Shown: positions 6,858 to 15,818 of the stretch, piece after piece
Numbering within the stretch: the stretch's first letter is position 1
Layout of the letters: each line of letters opens with the position of its first letter
Made by a program: the position numbers and the translations under genes
NCBI GenBank assembly: GCA_028702135.1
Contig: JAQVPJ010000016.1
Span: 1 to 51,463, forward strand
Direction: 5' to 3'
Source of the DNA: Eubacteriales bacterium
Lineage (GTDB): Bacteria > Bacillota > Clostridia > Oscillospirales > CAG-382
DNA length: 51,463 bases
The notes under the pieces: generated by a model
Seen by the model: only the letters and a program-made list of their open reading frames with translations
Databases searched by the model: none
Told to the model about the DNA's origin: nothing

Positions 6858-7826
6858 CTACGCCCAGAACATTCCCGTCGGCTTGCTTTCGGTTATAATC
6901 GCGTCCTTTAAAAAGCCGACTGCTTTTTCAAGGCCTTCCCTGCTCGTCATAAGGCTGTCCTCATGCTCTATTGAAAGTATATCGTCATAGCCGACAAGTC
7001 TGAGGTTGCTGATCATATCACGCCAGTACTGCATATCGTTACCATAACCTACGCTTCTGAAAATCCATGAACGGTTTATCTCATCAGCGTATGTCTTGGT
7101 GTCAAGCACGCCGTTGACGGCGGTGTTGTATTTATCGACCTTTGTATCCTTTGCGTGGACATGGTAAATTGCACTTCCGAGAGCCCGGATTGCTGCAACG
7201 GGATCGATTCCCTGCCAGATCAGATGGGAGGGATCAAAGTTCGCACCTATAACATCGCCGCATGCCTCGCGCAGTCTGAGAAGGCTTGCCGGGTTGTAAA
7301 CACAAAATCCGGGATGCATCTCCAGAGCGACTTTTGTTACGCCGTGTTCTTTACAGAATTCAGCCTCCTGCTTCCAGAACGGGATAAGGACCTCTTCCCA
7401 CTGATATTTCAGTATATGATAATAATCCTCAGGCCACGGGCAGGTTACCCAGTTAGGATACCTTGAACCCTCGCTGTCACCGGGACAGCCCGAAAATCCG
7501 ATTATTTTATGAATGTTCAGCTTCTCGGCAAGTAAAACCGCATTGCGAAAGTCCTTTCTGAATCTCTCTGCCGTAGCTTTATCGGGATGAACGGGGTTAC
7601 CGTGACAGCCGAAAGCATTAATCGGCATTCCGAACTCCTCTATTGTGCCTTTGAAGGTATCGAGTGCTTTTTTATCAGATAACAGCAGCTCGGGATTGCA
7701 ATGCGATTTACCCGGATAACCGCCGGCTCCGACTTCCAGCTCTTCAATTCCGATCGACCTAAGGTACTCAAGTGTCTTGTCAAGGGGTTTATCCCCGAAC
7801 AGAACAGTGATTACACCAAGCTTCAT
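6858..7826 (-). CDS. Sugar phosphate isomerase/epimerase (IolE-like TIM barrel)
   Basis: This is a TIM-barrel protein of the AP-endonuclease-2/xylose-isomerase-like family, about 322 residues. Likely metal ligands are visible in family order: Glu in VALEMHPGF, Asp and His in NFDPSHLIWQG, His in YHVHAKDTK and Glu in LSIEHEDS. It probably isomerises or epimerises a sugar or cyclitol made by the neighbouring Gfo/Idh/MocA oxidoreductase. I chose the ATG at 7826 (MKLGVITV); a TTG eight codons upstream is less supported. It is the last of four same-strand genes. The substrate is not determinable here. Confidence 0.88.
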   Translation of the reverse strand: MKLGVITVLFGDKPLDKTLEYLRSIGIEELEVGAGGYPGKSHCNPELLLSDKKALDTFKGTIEEFGMPINAFGCHGNPVHPDKATAERFRKDFRNAVLLAEKLNIHKIIGFSGCPGDSEGSRYPNWVTCPWPEDYYHILKYQWEEVLIPFWKQEAEFCKEHGVTKVALEMHPGFCVYNPASLLRLREACGDVIGANFDPSHLIWQGIDPVAAIRALGSAIYHVHAKDTKVDKYNTAVNGVLDTKTYADEINRSWIFRSVGYGNDMQYWRDMISNLRLVGYDDILSIEHEDSLMTSREGLEKAVGFLKDAIITESKPTGMFWA

Positions 7827-7875
7827 AATCTTTTTATACCTCTCATTCAATTAATTCGTTATGCTCAGGGTTTTG

Positions 7876-8967
7876 TTATTTGTTGAAGTATACCGGCTCG
7901 CCTGTCCTTGCCGACTGATAGATGCCGTCCAATATGCGGCTAACCGCATATGCCTGTTCCGGAAGAACAAAGGGGTCTTTATCATTTATGACAGCATCAA
8001 TCCATAGATTAGCTTCTCTCTTTGAGGGATCGTTAAAGCCCGAATCGCCCGCATAGAAGTCAACGCCGCCCGCACCGAAATCCGGTGTCATAACATATTG
8101 TCTTCCTCCGTGGATGCCGTTTATTCTGACGCCGCCTACCATATCAATGCCGCCCTCTGTGCCGCAGAGCGTTGTTACCGCCTCTCTGGGATCAAGTATA
8201 TTCAATGCCCAGCTCGATTCAAGATAAATCGTCGCACCATTCTCCATAACAATGAATCCGAAAGCGGAATCCTCTACGGTAAAATCTTCTTTTTTCCAGT
8301 CCCCCCACGCATTGCCTGTCGGGAACTTGTCGCCCAATTTTTTATAGGTAGTGCCAACGCAAAATTTCGGCTTGTAGTTGTTCATACACCACATGGTAAG
8401 GTCAAGAGCATGCGTACCGATATCAACCAAAGGACCGCCGCCCTGCTCGTATTCGTTGAGGAATACTCCCCATGTCGGTACCGCTCTTCTTCTGATTGCA
8501 GTTGCCTTTGCATAGTAGATTTCGCCGATTGTGCCGCTATCCACCTCGTTTTTTACATACAGTGAATCCGCGCGATGACGGTTCTGATAACCTATGGTCA
8601 GCTTCTTTCCGGTACACTTTGCGGCGTCTAACATCTTTTTTGCCTCGGCAGCGTTAATAGCCATGGGCTTCTCACACATAACGTGTTTGCCCGCTTCAAG
8701 CGCGTCGACGGTAATGATGCTGTGAGTGCGGTTGGGCGTCAAAACGTGAACTACATCAATGCTCTTGTCCTCGAGCAGCTTTCTGTAATCCGTGTAAACG
8801 GCGGCTTTTTCAATGCCGTAATTCTTTGCCGCCTCCTGCGCTCTCTTCTCGATGATATCGCAGAAAGCAACCATTTCAACTTCAGAAATTGACTTGAGGG
8901 AGGGCAGATGCTTACCGTTGGCAATTCCTCCGCAACCGATTATTCCGATCCTTAATTTTTGTGACAT
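7876..8967 (-). CDS. Gfo/Idh/MocA family NAD(P)-dependent oxidoreductase
   Basis: The 363-residue protein has an N-terminal Rossmann fold (IGIIGCGGIANGKHL). The family's CEKPMA motif contains the catalytic Lys, and GGGPLVDIGTHALDL lies in the C-terminal half with its Asp and His. Members oxidise or reduce sugars, cyclitols or their derivatives using NAD(P). It lies 50 bases before the isomerase gene on the same strand, with a good ribosome-binding site (GGGAG). Two isomerases flanking such a dehydrogenase is typical of inositol-like or rare-sugar degradation. Confidence 0.93.
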   Translation of the reverse strand: MSQKLRIGIIGCGGIANGKHLPSLKSISEVEMVAFCDIIEKRAQEAAKNYGIEKAAVYTDYRKLLEDKSIDVVHVLTPNRTHSIITVDALEAGKHVMCEKPMAINAAEAKKMLDAAKCTGKKLTIGYQNRHRADSLYVKNEVDSGTIGEIYYAKATAIRRRAVPTWGVFLNEYEQGGGPLVDIGTHALDLTMWCMNNYKPKFCVGTTYKKLGDKFPTGNAWGDWKKEDFTVEDSAFGFIVMENGATIYLESSWALNILDPREAVTTLCGTEGGIDMVGGVRINGIHGGRQYVMTPDFGAGGVDFYAGDSGFNDPSKREANLWIDAVINDKDPFVLPEQAYAVSRILDGIYQSARTGEPVYFNK

Positions 8968-9032
8968 AACATTACTCCCTTATCTTAAAAATATTTCTTA
9001 TTTTTAGCATAAGCATCATTACTATGCTATTA

Positions 9033-9371
9033 TTAATCCCTGTAATACTTATAATACGCCAATATCGTTCTTTCTTTCCCGCTCATTAGGTCAAACCCGG
9101 TAAGTGTGGCACCCTCGAGGGATAAGAATTCCCATGCTTTAAGGGTATCGACCTTAGCTTTAAAAAGGGTTTTTTCCCCGCAGATAACCGAAAGCTCTCC
9201 CTCGAGAACGCTTATAAATCCGCCTTTTCCGATTACGTATTCAACGCTGTCCTCGCTGCGCTCAAGGATATATCTCAGCTGCTTTCCGTCTAATTTATTT
9301 GCCATCCAGCGTTTGAATGCAACGCTCTCGGTGTCCCTGGGAGGCTTATTCCTTTTAGAAAAACCAAACAT
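9033..9371 (-). CDS. Hypothetical protein in sugar cluster, 112 residues
   Basis: The protein is small, soluble and strand-rich after a basic N-terminus (MFGFSKRNKPPRD). The centre (YVIGKGGFISVLEGELSVIC) suggests a small beta-barrel similar in size to a cupin, but no His/Glu metal motif is visible and I do not recognise a named family. AAAGG lies 8 bases before ATG. It sits between the second isomerase and the oxidoreductase, so it may bind or regulate the same substrate. That is guesswork from position. Confidence 0.75.
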   Translation of the reverse strand: MFGFSKRNKPPRDTESVAFKRWMANKLDGKQLRYILERSEDSVEYVIGKGGFISVLEGELSVICGEKTLFKAKVDTLKAWEFLSLEGATLTGFDLMSGKERTILAYYKYYRD

Positions 9372-9423
9372 AGCAGATACCTTTCACCGGCCGAAGCTCA
9401 TGTTTTGCTCCGACTGGGGTTTA

Positions 9424-10206
9424 TTAATTTATAAAAAGAAGCTTTTTAAAATACTCTATCGTGTATTTTACGCCCTTTTCACCAAGCTCACCCTGCCATG
9501 TCTGCGAATGGGGCTCGATAGAGAGCATGCCCGAGTAATTATGATAATGCAGAACCGACAAAAGGCCGCCCCAGTTTATCGTATCAAGTCCCGCAGGAGG
9601 ATCGTCAATATGCCTGCCGTTTAAGTTTATTGTACCTTTCAGGTGCACATGATCGAAATTACCGCCGTAATTCACCGCTTCGTACATATAATCCCTGCCG
9701 CCGTTTATCGTGTGAGATGGGTCAAACTTTATGCCCAGCTCCTTTATATGACCCTGCACGATGTCCCACTCGAGAGGCTTATCGATATAGTTATTCCAAC
9801 TACAGTTATATGTGCAGATCTTCACTCCTCCTGCCGAATAATCAATAAGGGACTCTATATATTTGATAGCAGCAGTTATATTTCCATAATAACTAAGGGT
9901 ATCGATATAATTTATTCCTGTAATATAAACGGGGCATTTAAGTGTTTTACAAAAATCAATCAGAGAAAACTCATCCTCTTGCTCCTTTTTATTGAAGCTC
10001 CCGTCGCTCTCAATCCTATTTCTGCCCCAGCGGCCTACTGCACCGAGCGTAACACCGTATTTTGAAAGAGCTCTCTTTATTTCATCGGTCTTGAGATAGG
10101 AAATATCATCTGCATTTACATCAAACTCGGCGAAATCAAGCTCCAGATCTTTTATTTTCTTTATTCCCGCCTCGTCGTGCGTCGGACTAATAATTCCAAG
10201 CTTCAT
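9424..10206 (-). CDS. Sugar phosphate isomerase/epimerase, second copy
   Basis: The 260-residue protein is another TIM barrel of the AP-endonuclease-2-like family, distantly related to the one at 6858. Later metal ligands are recognisable (Asp/His in KFDPSHTING, His in DHVHLKG, Glu in LSIEPHS). The first ligand region reads KICTYNCSWNN, where relatives usually have a Glu, so the site may differ. The ribosome-binding site is GAGGAAG. It is the first gene of the cluster. Substrate unknown. Confidence 0.85.
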   Translation of the reverse strand: MKLGIISPTHDEAGIKKIKDLELDFAEFDVNADDISYLKTDEIKRALSKYGVTLGAVGRWGRNRIESDGSFNKKEQEDEFSLIDFCKTLKCPVYITGINYIDTLSYYGNITAAIKYIESLIDYSAGGVKICTYNCSWNNYIDKPLEWDIVQGHIKELGIKFDPSHTINGGRDYMYEAVNYGGNFDHVHLKGTINLNGRHIDDPPAGLDTINWGGLLSVLHYHNYSGMLSIEPHSQTWQGELGEKGVKYTIEYFKKLLFIN

Positions 10207-10356
10207 AAATAAACTTCCTCTCTGATATTACTGCTTTTACTATAACATTTCGTTTAAAAAATACAATAGCTCAGGAAGATTTTTCCGGCTTTTAACACTT
10301 TATTAATATAAATAGGAGCAGTAAAACAGTTATACTATAAATACTATTATAAATAA

Positions 10357-10386
10357 GGGCAGAGAGCATATTAACGCTATCTGCCT
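10357..10386 (-). terminator. Terminator after glycosyltransferase gene
   Basis: On the minus strand GGCAGATAGC pairs with GCTCTCTGCC (one mismatch) around an 8-base loop, followed by CTTATTTAT. It sits 6 bases downstream of the stop codon. Confidence 0.5.
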
Positions 10387-10391
10387 GTATT

Positions 10392-11357
10392 TCAATCCGC
10401 TTCTTTTTTATTGTCCCTCTCTGTCTCCGCAACTATATATATCGGGCGTTTTTTGGTCTCAAGATAGGTCTTAGAAAGGTATTGCCCCAATATTCCGATA
10501 CAGAATAACTGCACGCCGCCGACAAAAAGAATTATACACACCATTGAAGCCCAGCCGTAGGCGGAGCCACCCCAGATTGCCTGCCTTACGATGACGACGA
10601 TAATACCGATTACAGAAAGCAGGCAGAACAAAAACCCGAAAAACGAGGAAACAGACAGAGGCGTAGTGGAAAAGGCAATGATACTCTCAAGAGCGTACTT
10701 AAACAGTTTCCAGAACGACCATTTTGTCGTGCCTGCAACCCTCTCTATATTCTCATATGATAACCATTTTGTTTTGTAACCCACCCACTGAAAAATACCC
10801 TTTGAAAAGCGATTGTATTCCGTGACCGACAGCACAGCGTCAACCATTTTTCTGTTCATAAGCCTGTAATCCCGTGCTCCCGGCACAAGTTCTACCTTCG
10901 AAATTTTATTTATCAGCTTATAGAAAACGTTTGCGAAAAAAGTCCTGACAGGCGGCTCTCCTTTTCGGGTGCTGCGTCTTGTGGCAACGCTGTCATATCC
11001 CTCCTCCTTGACAATCCTGTACATTTCAGGCAAAAGAGAAGGCGGGTCCTGCAGATCGGCATCCATTATAGCCACATAATCACCTTTTGCGCTCTGCAGT
11101 CCGGCAAACATAGCCGCTTCCTTGCCAAAATTACGGGAAAAGGATATGTAACGTACCCGTGTGTCCTGTTCCGCAAGCATACGGAAGGCACTAAGAGTTC
11201 CGTCTGCAGAACCATCGTCGACAAGAATAATCTCCATGTCAACGCCGGTCATTTCCGAGGCGACTTTGATTATTTCTTTATAAAAGAAAGGTATAGCTTC
11301 CTGTTCATTATAACAAGGAACTATAATGCTGATGAGATTGTTCTTTTTTTCTTCCAT
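10392..11357 (-). CDS. Family 2 glycosyltransferase, DPM1/GtrB-like, membrane-bound
   Basis: This is a GT-A fold enzyme of GT family 2. Nucleotide and metal motifs are visible: VPCYNEQE, VDDGSADGT and DADLQDPP. Two C-terminal membrane helices (about residues 215-245 and 265-290) place it among undecaprenyl- or dolichyl-phosphate glycosyltransferases. These make a lipid-linked sugar for glycosylating wall polymers or proteins. I chose the ATG at 11357 with GGGGAG upstream; an in-frame codon at 11423 gives a longer form without a good site. It is transcribed alone, divergently from murQ. Confidence 0.92.
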   Translation of the reverse strand: MEEKKNNLISIIVPCYNEQEAIPFFYKEIIKVASEMTGVDMEIILVDDGSADGTLSAFRMLAEQDTRVRYISFSRNFGKEAAMFAGLQSAKGDYVAIMDADLQDPPSLLPEMYRIVKEEGYDSVATRRSTRKGEPPVRTFFANVFYKLINKISKVELVPGARDYRLMNRKMVDAVLSVTEYNRFSKGIFQWVGYKTKWLSYENIERVAGTTKWSFWKLFKYALESIIAFSTTPLSVSSFFGFLFCLLSVIGIIVVIVRQAIWGGSAYGWASMVCIILFVGGVQLFCIGILGQYLSKTYLETKKRPIYIVAETERDNKKEAD

Positions 11358-11391
11358 TATTTTCTCCCCGTTTTTCCCGATTTCGATTAAT

Positions 11392-11420
11392 ATTTTAACA
11401 TATAGTGTTATACTTGTCAA
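11392..11420 (-). promoter_or_regulatory. Sigma-A promoter of the glycosyltransferase gene
   Basis: On the minus strand TTGACA (11415-11420) and TAAAAT (11392-11397) are 17 bases apart. The site lies about 35 bases upstream of the chosen ATG, which supports that start. Confidence 0.7.
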
Positions 11421-11497
11421 CATAGCTCATATTGTTAAAATAGTTTATTTTATATAGAATCGTTATAGAATCGTTTCATTTTGTCTATACAATTATG

Positions 11498-11526
11498 TTG
11501 ACTATTCATCATACTTGTGATACACT
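11498..11526 (+). promoter_or_regulatory. Sigma-A promoter of murQ
   Basis: TTGACT and TACACT are separated by 17 bases, 72 bases before the murQ ATG. It is divergent from the glycosyltransferase promoter. A 10-base direct repeat (ATAGAATCGT) lies just upstream at about 11453-11475. Confidence 0.65.
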
Positions 11527-11598
11527 TGTAACTGTTACGAACTGAGCAATATTAGCATAATAGTTCTAATTTACTTTGTTTTGAAAGGATATTTACCC

Positions 11599-12429
11599 AT
11601 GATTGATTTTTCCGGTTTGAAAACCGAGGCGGTTAACAATAACACCGCGAATATAGATAAAATGAGTTCTTTGGAAATTGTCAAATGCATCAATGACGAG
11701 GATAAAACAGTCGCTTTTGCGGTTGAAAAGGCTCTTCGCGAGATCGCCGCGGGTGTAGATATTTTAGCTGACGCGCTTTACGACGGTGGCAGAATTTTTT
11801 ATGTAGGAGCGGGAACCTCCGGCAGGCTCGGAGTGCTTGACGCTTCCGAATGTCCGCCTACATATGGCGTTTCCTCCGAGGTTGTCCAGGGTGTTCTCGC
11901 AGGCGGACGCGCTGCTGCTTTCGATTCTGTCGAGGACGCTGAGGACGATTTTGAATCGATTGCAAAGCAACTTAGGGAGAAAGGTTTTTGCTCAAAGGAT
12001 GTTCTGGTTGCGATTTCCGCAAGCGGTTCGGCTAATTGTGTCATGGGTGCAATCGACCTTGCAAAAAAGGCAGGTTCACATACGATAGCGGTAACATGCA
12101 ACAGGAATTCCGGTCTTATTCCTATGTGCGAGTTGGCTATTGTCGCGGAGGTAGGACCGGAGGTTATCAACGGCTCAACCCGAATGAAAGCGGGCACAGC
12201 TCAGAAAATGATACTCAATATGCTCTCCACCGCCGCAATGATCCGCTTCGGTAGGGTCAGAGGAAATTATATGGCATATATGATTCCGTCGAACAAGAAG
12301 CTCGTTGACAGAGCGATAAGAATAATTTCCGCAAAAACGGGCGTCAGCTACGAAACTGCGTCAGCCGAACTTGAGAAAGCGAATAATGTTATTGCGGACG
12401 CTATCGATAACATAGAGGGCGGTCATTAG
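11599..12429 (+). CDS. murQ: N-acetylmuramic acid 6-phosphate etherase
   Basis: MurQ cleaves the lactyl ether of MurNAc-6-phosphate to give GlcNAc-6-phosphate and D-lactate in peptidoglycan recycling. The SIS-domain motifs are intact: GAGTSGRLG, DASECPPTYG and EVGPEVINGSTRMKAGTAQK. The 276-residue length is close to the usual 300. I use the ATG at 11599, nine bases after AAGGA, rather than the TTG at 11581. No MurNAc transporter or kinase is nearby. The next gene, 66 bases on, is a secreted phosphodiesterase, so both may serve envelope-polymer turnover. Confidence 0.95.
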   Translation: MIDFSGLKTEAVNNNTANIDKMSSLEIVKCINDEDKTVAFAVEKALREIAAGVDILADALYDGGRIFYVGAGTSGRLGVLDASECPPTYGVSSEVVQGVLAGGRAAAFDSVEDAEDDFESIAKQLREKGFCSKDVLVAISASGSANCVMGAIDLAKKAGSHTIAVTCNRNSGLIPMCELAIVAEVGPEVINGSTRMKAGTAQKMILNMLSTAAMIRFGRVRGNYMAYMIPSNKKLVDRAIRIISAKTGVSYETASAELEKANNVIADAIDNIEGGH

Positions 12430-12495
12430 GATTATTCTCGTGATTAGTAATAATATAATCAAATAAAAAGTAAAAACCAGAAAGGATCAACAAAA

Positions 12496-15400
12496 ATGAA
12501 AAAAAACAGGCTTTTATCTTTTCTTCTTGTTTTAACAGTGCTTACAGGTCTTTTAGGTTCATTCCCTGCATTATCTGTGGGTGCAATCCCACCCCCTATA
12601 CAGATAAGCAATAGGGAACCTGCAATTTTAGCAACCGTAAACACTGCTGTCAACCTGGCAGATTATTCTGTTGAACTTGACGACGGCACAATACTTGCAG
12701 CGAGCAATATCACCTGGTACAACGAATCAAGCCCGATTACAAGCTTTACCCCGTCTGAAAAAGGAGTAACGAAGGTTACTGCCAAAAGCAAATCCAATTC
12801 CTCAGTTTCAAAGAACATATATATTGTTGCTAAAGCAACTTCCGATACTGAATATGTTCTGTATAACAACGATTTCAGCAGCTCGTCGCTCGACGGCTGG
12901 AACACCTCTTTAGCAACAGGTTTGTTCTCAGTCAGCAATGGTAAGCTGAGCATCGACGCAACAAGTTCGGCAAATCTGCGGATTTTTCTTCCGGCATGGC
13001 TCGCTGATTTTGCTAATTACAGAATCGATGCGGTTGGCACGCAGACAAACCCGTATGATACATCGAGATGGTTCTCAGTAATTTTCCGGGCACAACCCCC
13101 GGCCGCATCCATAACTCCGTATTATCATATGTGTATTCGTAACAATATGATGGCGGCGGTAAATGAAAATACCGGAACCGGCGGAATCGAGTGCGTTTCC
13201 CATAAATCATCCGGTTATACATATTACACATCCACAAGTTATACCGAGTCTATAAGCGCGGCAAAGAACTACACTTTTTCCGTTCTTGCCAAGGACAGAA
13301 CGGTTCAATATCAGGTTAACGGCGACAAGGTTATCCACTTTACCGAGCTGCCCTCCATTGCGACCACAACCAATTCTAACGTTGACAAGGGCTATATAGG
13401 TTTTCAGGTTAATAAATCCAAGTTGATCCTGGATTCCGTAAAGGTTACCATTCAGGAGACGGCACCTGTACCTCCCGTTGTTAATACAGATACCGAACTG
13501 GTTAAAGCAAACCAACCCGAATCCAATACGCTTAACCATATTACTAACATCGGTATAGTTCAGAGTCTTGCAGAGTATCAGTCTTATAAGACCACTCCCG
13601 AGAATGCTCCTGCAACCCTGATTTTCTATGCAAACGGTGTAAACCTTACCACAAAGAACGGTACGGCGATATGCACTATAAGCGAGCTTATGGGGGATGC
13701 AGAGACACTTCCCTATATACCCGCGTTCTATGTCAAGGACAACACCACGGTGGACTCACTGGTGAGTGCTCTGAAGAGTGCCGATTTTAAGGATGTGCTT
13801 TTCATCAGCGACAATACCGCTGTTGCAAAATACGCAAGGCAGTCATATAATATTGCACGCTCCGCAATAGATTTTTCCTCAATTACCGGAATCTCCCTTA
13901 CGGATGAACAGCTACTCGATATAAGAGGCGATGTAAAGTCTGCTCTCTCATTGATAGCTATTCTTCCCGCAAACCTTGCGAACAAAAAATACGTAAGCGA
14001 GCTGCAATCCCTTGCCACTACAGTATGGGTTATGGACGAAAACCTCGTGGGTAATACAAATGCAGCAAAGCTTATAACCAGCGGTGCGACCGGAATTATC
14101 ACAAATAATTCTGCTGCTATCAATACCGCACTTGAAACTCTGTTCGTAGAAAACACGCTTACAAAAACAGCATTAGTTATCGGACATAGAGGAAATCCCA
14201 CAAAATCCCCGGAAAACTCAATCACATCCTATCTTATGGCAATTGAAAACGGAGCAGATGTGATTGAAACAGACGTCCACCTCTCAAGCGACAACAATGT
14301 TATCGTCATGCACGACGCTACCATCGACCGTACCACAAACGGCACCGGATCTGTAAGCAATATGACTCTCGCTCAATTAAAGCAGTATTACCTCTGGGGA
14401 GATAATGACTATTATAAAAACATTTATCCGAACGAGAAGATTCCGACTTTGGAAGAGGTTTTAGTTGCAATAAAGCCCACGAGAGCAAAAATATTCCTTG
14501 AGGTAAAATCAAGCAACACCAACATTGTCAAACCAATAGTGGATCTGATAGAAGAATACGATATGGAAAACAGGGTATGTATCATAAGTTTCAGCGTACC
14601 CCAGCTTACAAGATTCCAGCAGCTTATGCCGACGATGTCGACGGGTAACCTTAATATCTCCTTCGGTATATCCACCACAATGATAAACGCGCTGAAATCT
14701 TTCTATACTGCACTCATTTCAGCACAATCCACTCATTCCACTATGAATTCTACCTATGGTAACATAAGCAAGTACACCGCAGCAGCGGCTATCGACAGAG
14801 GGGTTACGATTTGGCCATGGACTCACAGCGTCGGCTCTGCTTCAACCTTTAATAACCAGTTCTTGTGGGGCTTGGACGGACTTACTACCAACGACGCTCA
14901 GTATTCTAAGAATATGGTGAAAAACATAACTTCGAACAAGAGCGCTATTATGCTCAGCGGCAAAGACTCAAAATCCGGTTATACAGTCAATTCATTTACA
15001 TACAGCGGAACCGAAACCAATATAACCACCAACACGAGCAGCTTTGTGAAGATTTTGGAGGGTGAGGATCTGATTTCCGTATCCAATGGAGTTGTTACCG
15101 CTAAAGCCTCTGAAGGAACCGCAAGCTTTATGGTCGGCTTTACAACAAAAACGGCAGCAAACTCCACCTATGTCCTTTATACACAACCCATAACTGTCGT
15201 AATAGGCGCAGAGGGCGGCATTATCCCGACGGCAAGTTCCGGTTATGAAGAGGGCGATTATCTTATTGGTGTAACCGATGATACCACATTATCAGAGCTT
15301 CTCGGCAACCTTCAGCCCTCCGAAAACCTTGTTGTTTATGATAAAGACGGAAAAGAGATAACCTCACAGAGCGAGCTGATTGGTACCGGATGTACCATTA

Positions 15401-15645
15401 AGTATATATCGGGCAACACCGTGCTTGAGGACTTTAAAATTGTTGTACTCGGAGATGTTAACTGTGACGGTCAAATTAATGCTAAGGACTATCTGTTCGC
15501 AAAGAGAGCGTTTTTAGGAATTACCAAACTCACTCAAATCCAACTGAAATCGGCATGTCTCAAAAACACTGAGCTTCCTACAGCATTTGATTATCTGAAA
15601 ATCAAGCGTCATTTCCTCGGTACATATAATATATTCGATAAGTAA
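12496..15645 (+). CDS. Large secreted glycerophosphodiester phosphodiesterase with C-terminal dockerin
   Basis: The 1049-residue protein has a signal peptide (about 1-30), an Ig-like segment (35-110) and a LamG/concanavalin-like domain (about 115-310). A linker region precedes a GDPD TIM barrel (about 560-810). GDPD catalytic motifs are present: GHRGNPTKSPENS, ETDVH, MHDATIDRTTNG and FLEVKSS. An Ig-like stretch follows. Residues 986-1049 form a dockerin: the first calcium loop (DVNCDGQINAKD) is intact, while the second repeat lacks its loop but keeps KIKRHFLGTYNIF. It probably cleaves glycerophosphodiesters such as lipid head groups or teichoic acid while docked on a cohesin. AAGGA lies 9 bases before ATG. 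Confidence 0.88.
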   Translation: MKKNRLLSFLLVLTVLTGLLGSFPALSVGAIPPPIQISNREPAILATVNTAVNLADYSVELDDGTILAASNITWYNESSPITSFTPSEKGVTKVTAKSKSNSSVSKNIYIVAKATSDTEYVLYNNDFSSSSLDGWNTSLATGLFSVSNGKLSIDATSSANLRIFLPAWLADFANYRIDAVGTQTNPYDTSRWFSVIFRAQPPAASITPYYHMCIRNNMMAAVNENTGTGGIECVSHKSSGYTYYTSTSYTESISAAKNYTFSVLAKDRTVQYQVNGDKVIHFTELPSIATTTNSNVDKGYIGFQVNKSKLILDSVKVTIQETAPVPPVVNTDTELVKANQPESNTLNHITNIGIVQSLAEYQSYKTTPENAPATLIFYANGVNLTTKNGTAICTISELMGDAETLPYIPAFYVKDNTTVDSLVSALKSADFKDVLFISDNTAVAKYARQSYNIARSAIDFSSITGISLTDEQLLDIRGDVKSALSLIAILPANLANKKYVSELQSLATTVWVMDENLVGNTNAAKLITSGATGIITNNSAAINTALETLFVENTLTKTALVIGHRGNPTKSPENSITSYLMAIENGADVIETDVHLSSDNNVIVMHDATIDRTTNGTGSVSNMTLAQLKQYYLWGDNDYYKNIYPNEKIPTLEEVLVAIKPTRAKIFLEVKSSNTNIVKPIVDLIEEYDMENRVCIISFSVPQLTRFQQLMPTMSTGNLNISFGISTTMINALKSFYTALISAQSTHSTMNSTYGNISKYTAAAAIDRGVTIWPWTHSVGSASTFNNQFLWGLDGLTTNDAQYSKNMVKNITSNKSAIMLSGKDSKSGYTVNSFTYSGTETNITTNTSSFVKILEGEDLISVSNGVVTAKASEGTASFMVGFTTKTAANSTYVLYTQPITVVIGAEGGIIPTASSGYEEGDYLIGVTDDTTLSELLGNLQPSENLVVYDKDGKEITSQSELIGTGCTIKYISGNTVLEDFKIVVLGDVNCDGQINAKDYLFAKRAFLGITKLTQIQLKSACLKNTELPTAFDYLKIKRHFLGTYNIFDK

Positions 15646-15661
15646 AACCAAATTAGTGAAT

Positions 15662-15687
15662 ATGGCTGCAGCGTCCGCTGCAGCCAT
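15662..15687 (+). terminator. Terminator of the murQ-phosphodiesterase unit
   Basis: A perfect 11-bp stem (ATGGCTGCAGC / GCTGCAGCCAT) with loop GTCC is followed by CATTTTTACC. It lies 17 bases after the stop codon. Confidence 0.85.
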
Positions 15688-15747
15688 CATTTTTACCTAT
15701 ATTATATAGCTAAGAGGTATAATAACCACATACCGGAACATAACATC

Positions 15748-15776
15748 AAAGGGCATGCCAACAAGGCACGCCCTTT
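15748..15776. terminator. Second hairpin between convergent genes
   Basis: AAAGGGCATGCC pairs with GGCACGCCCTTT around AACAA, with one A-C mismatch on the plus strand (a G-U pair on the minus strand). It is followed by TTGTTTTAT on the plus strand. It probably separates the two converging transcripts. Confidence 0.55.
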
Positions 15777-15818
15777 GTTTTATCATATGATATATCCGAT
15801 GTAAAACCGTACTATAGG

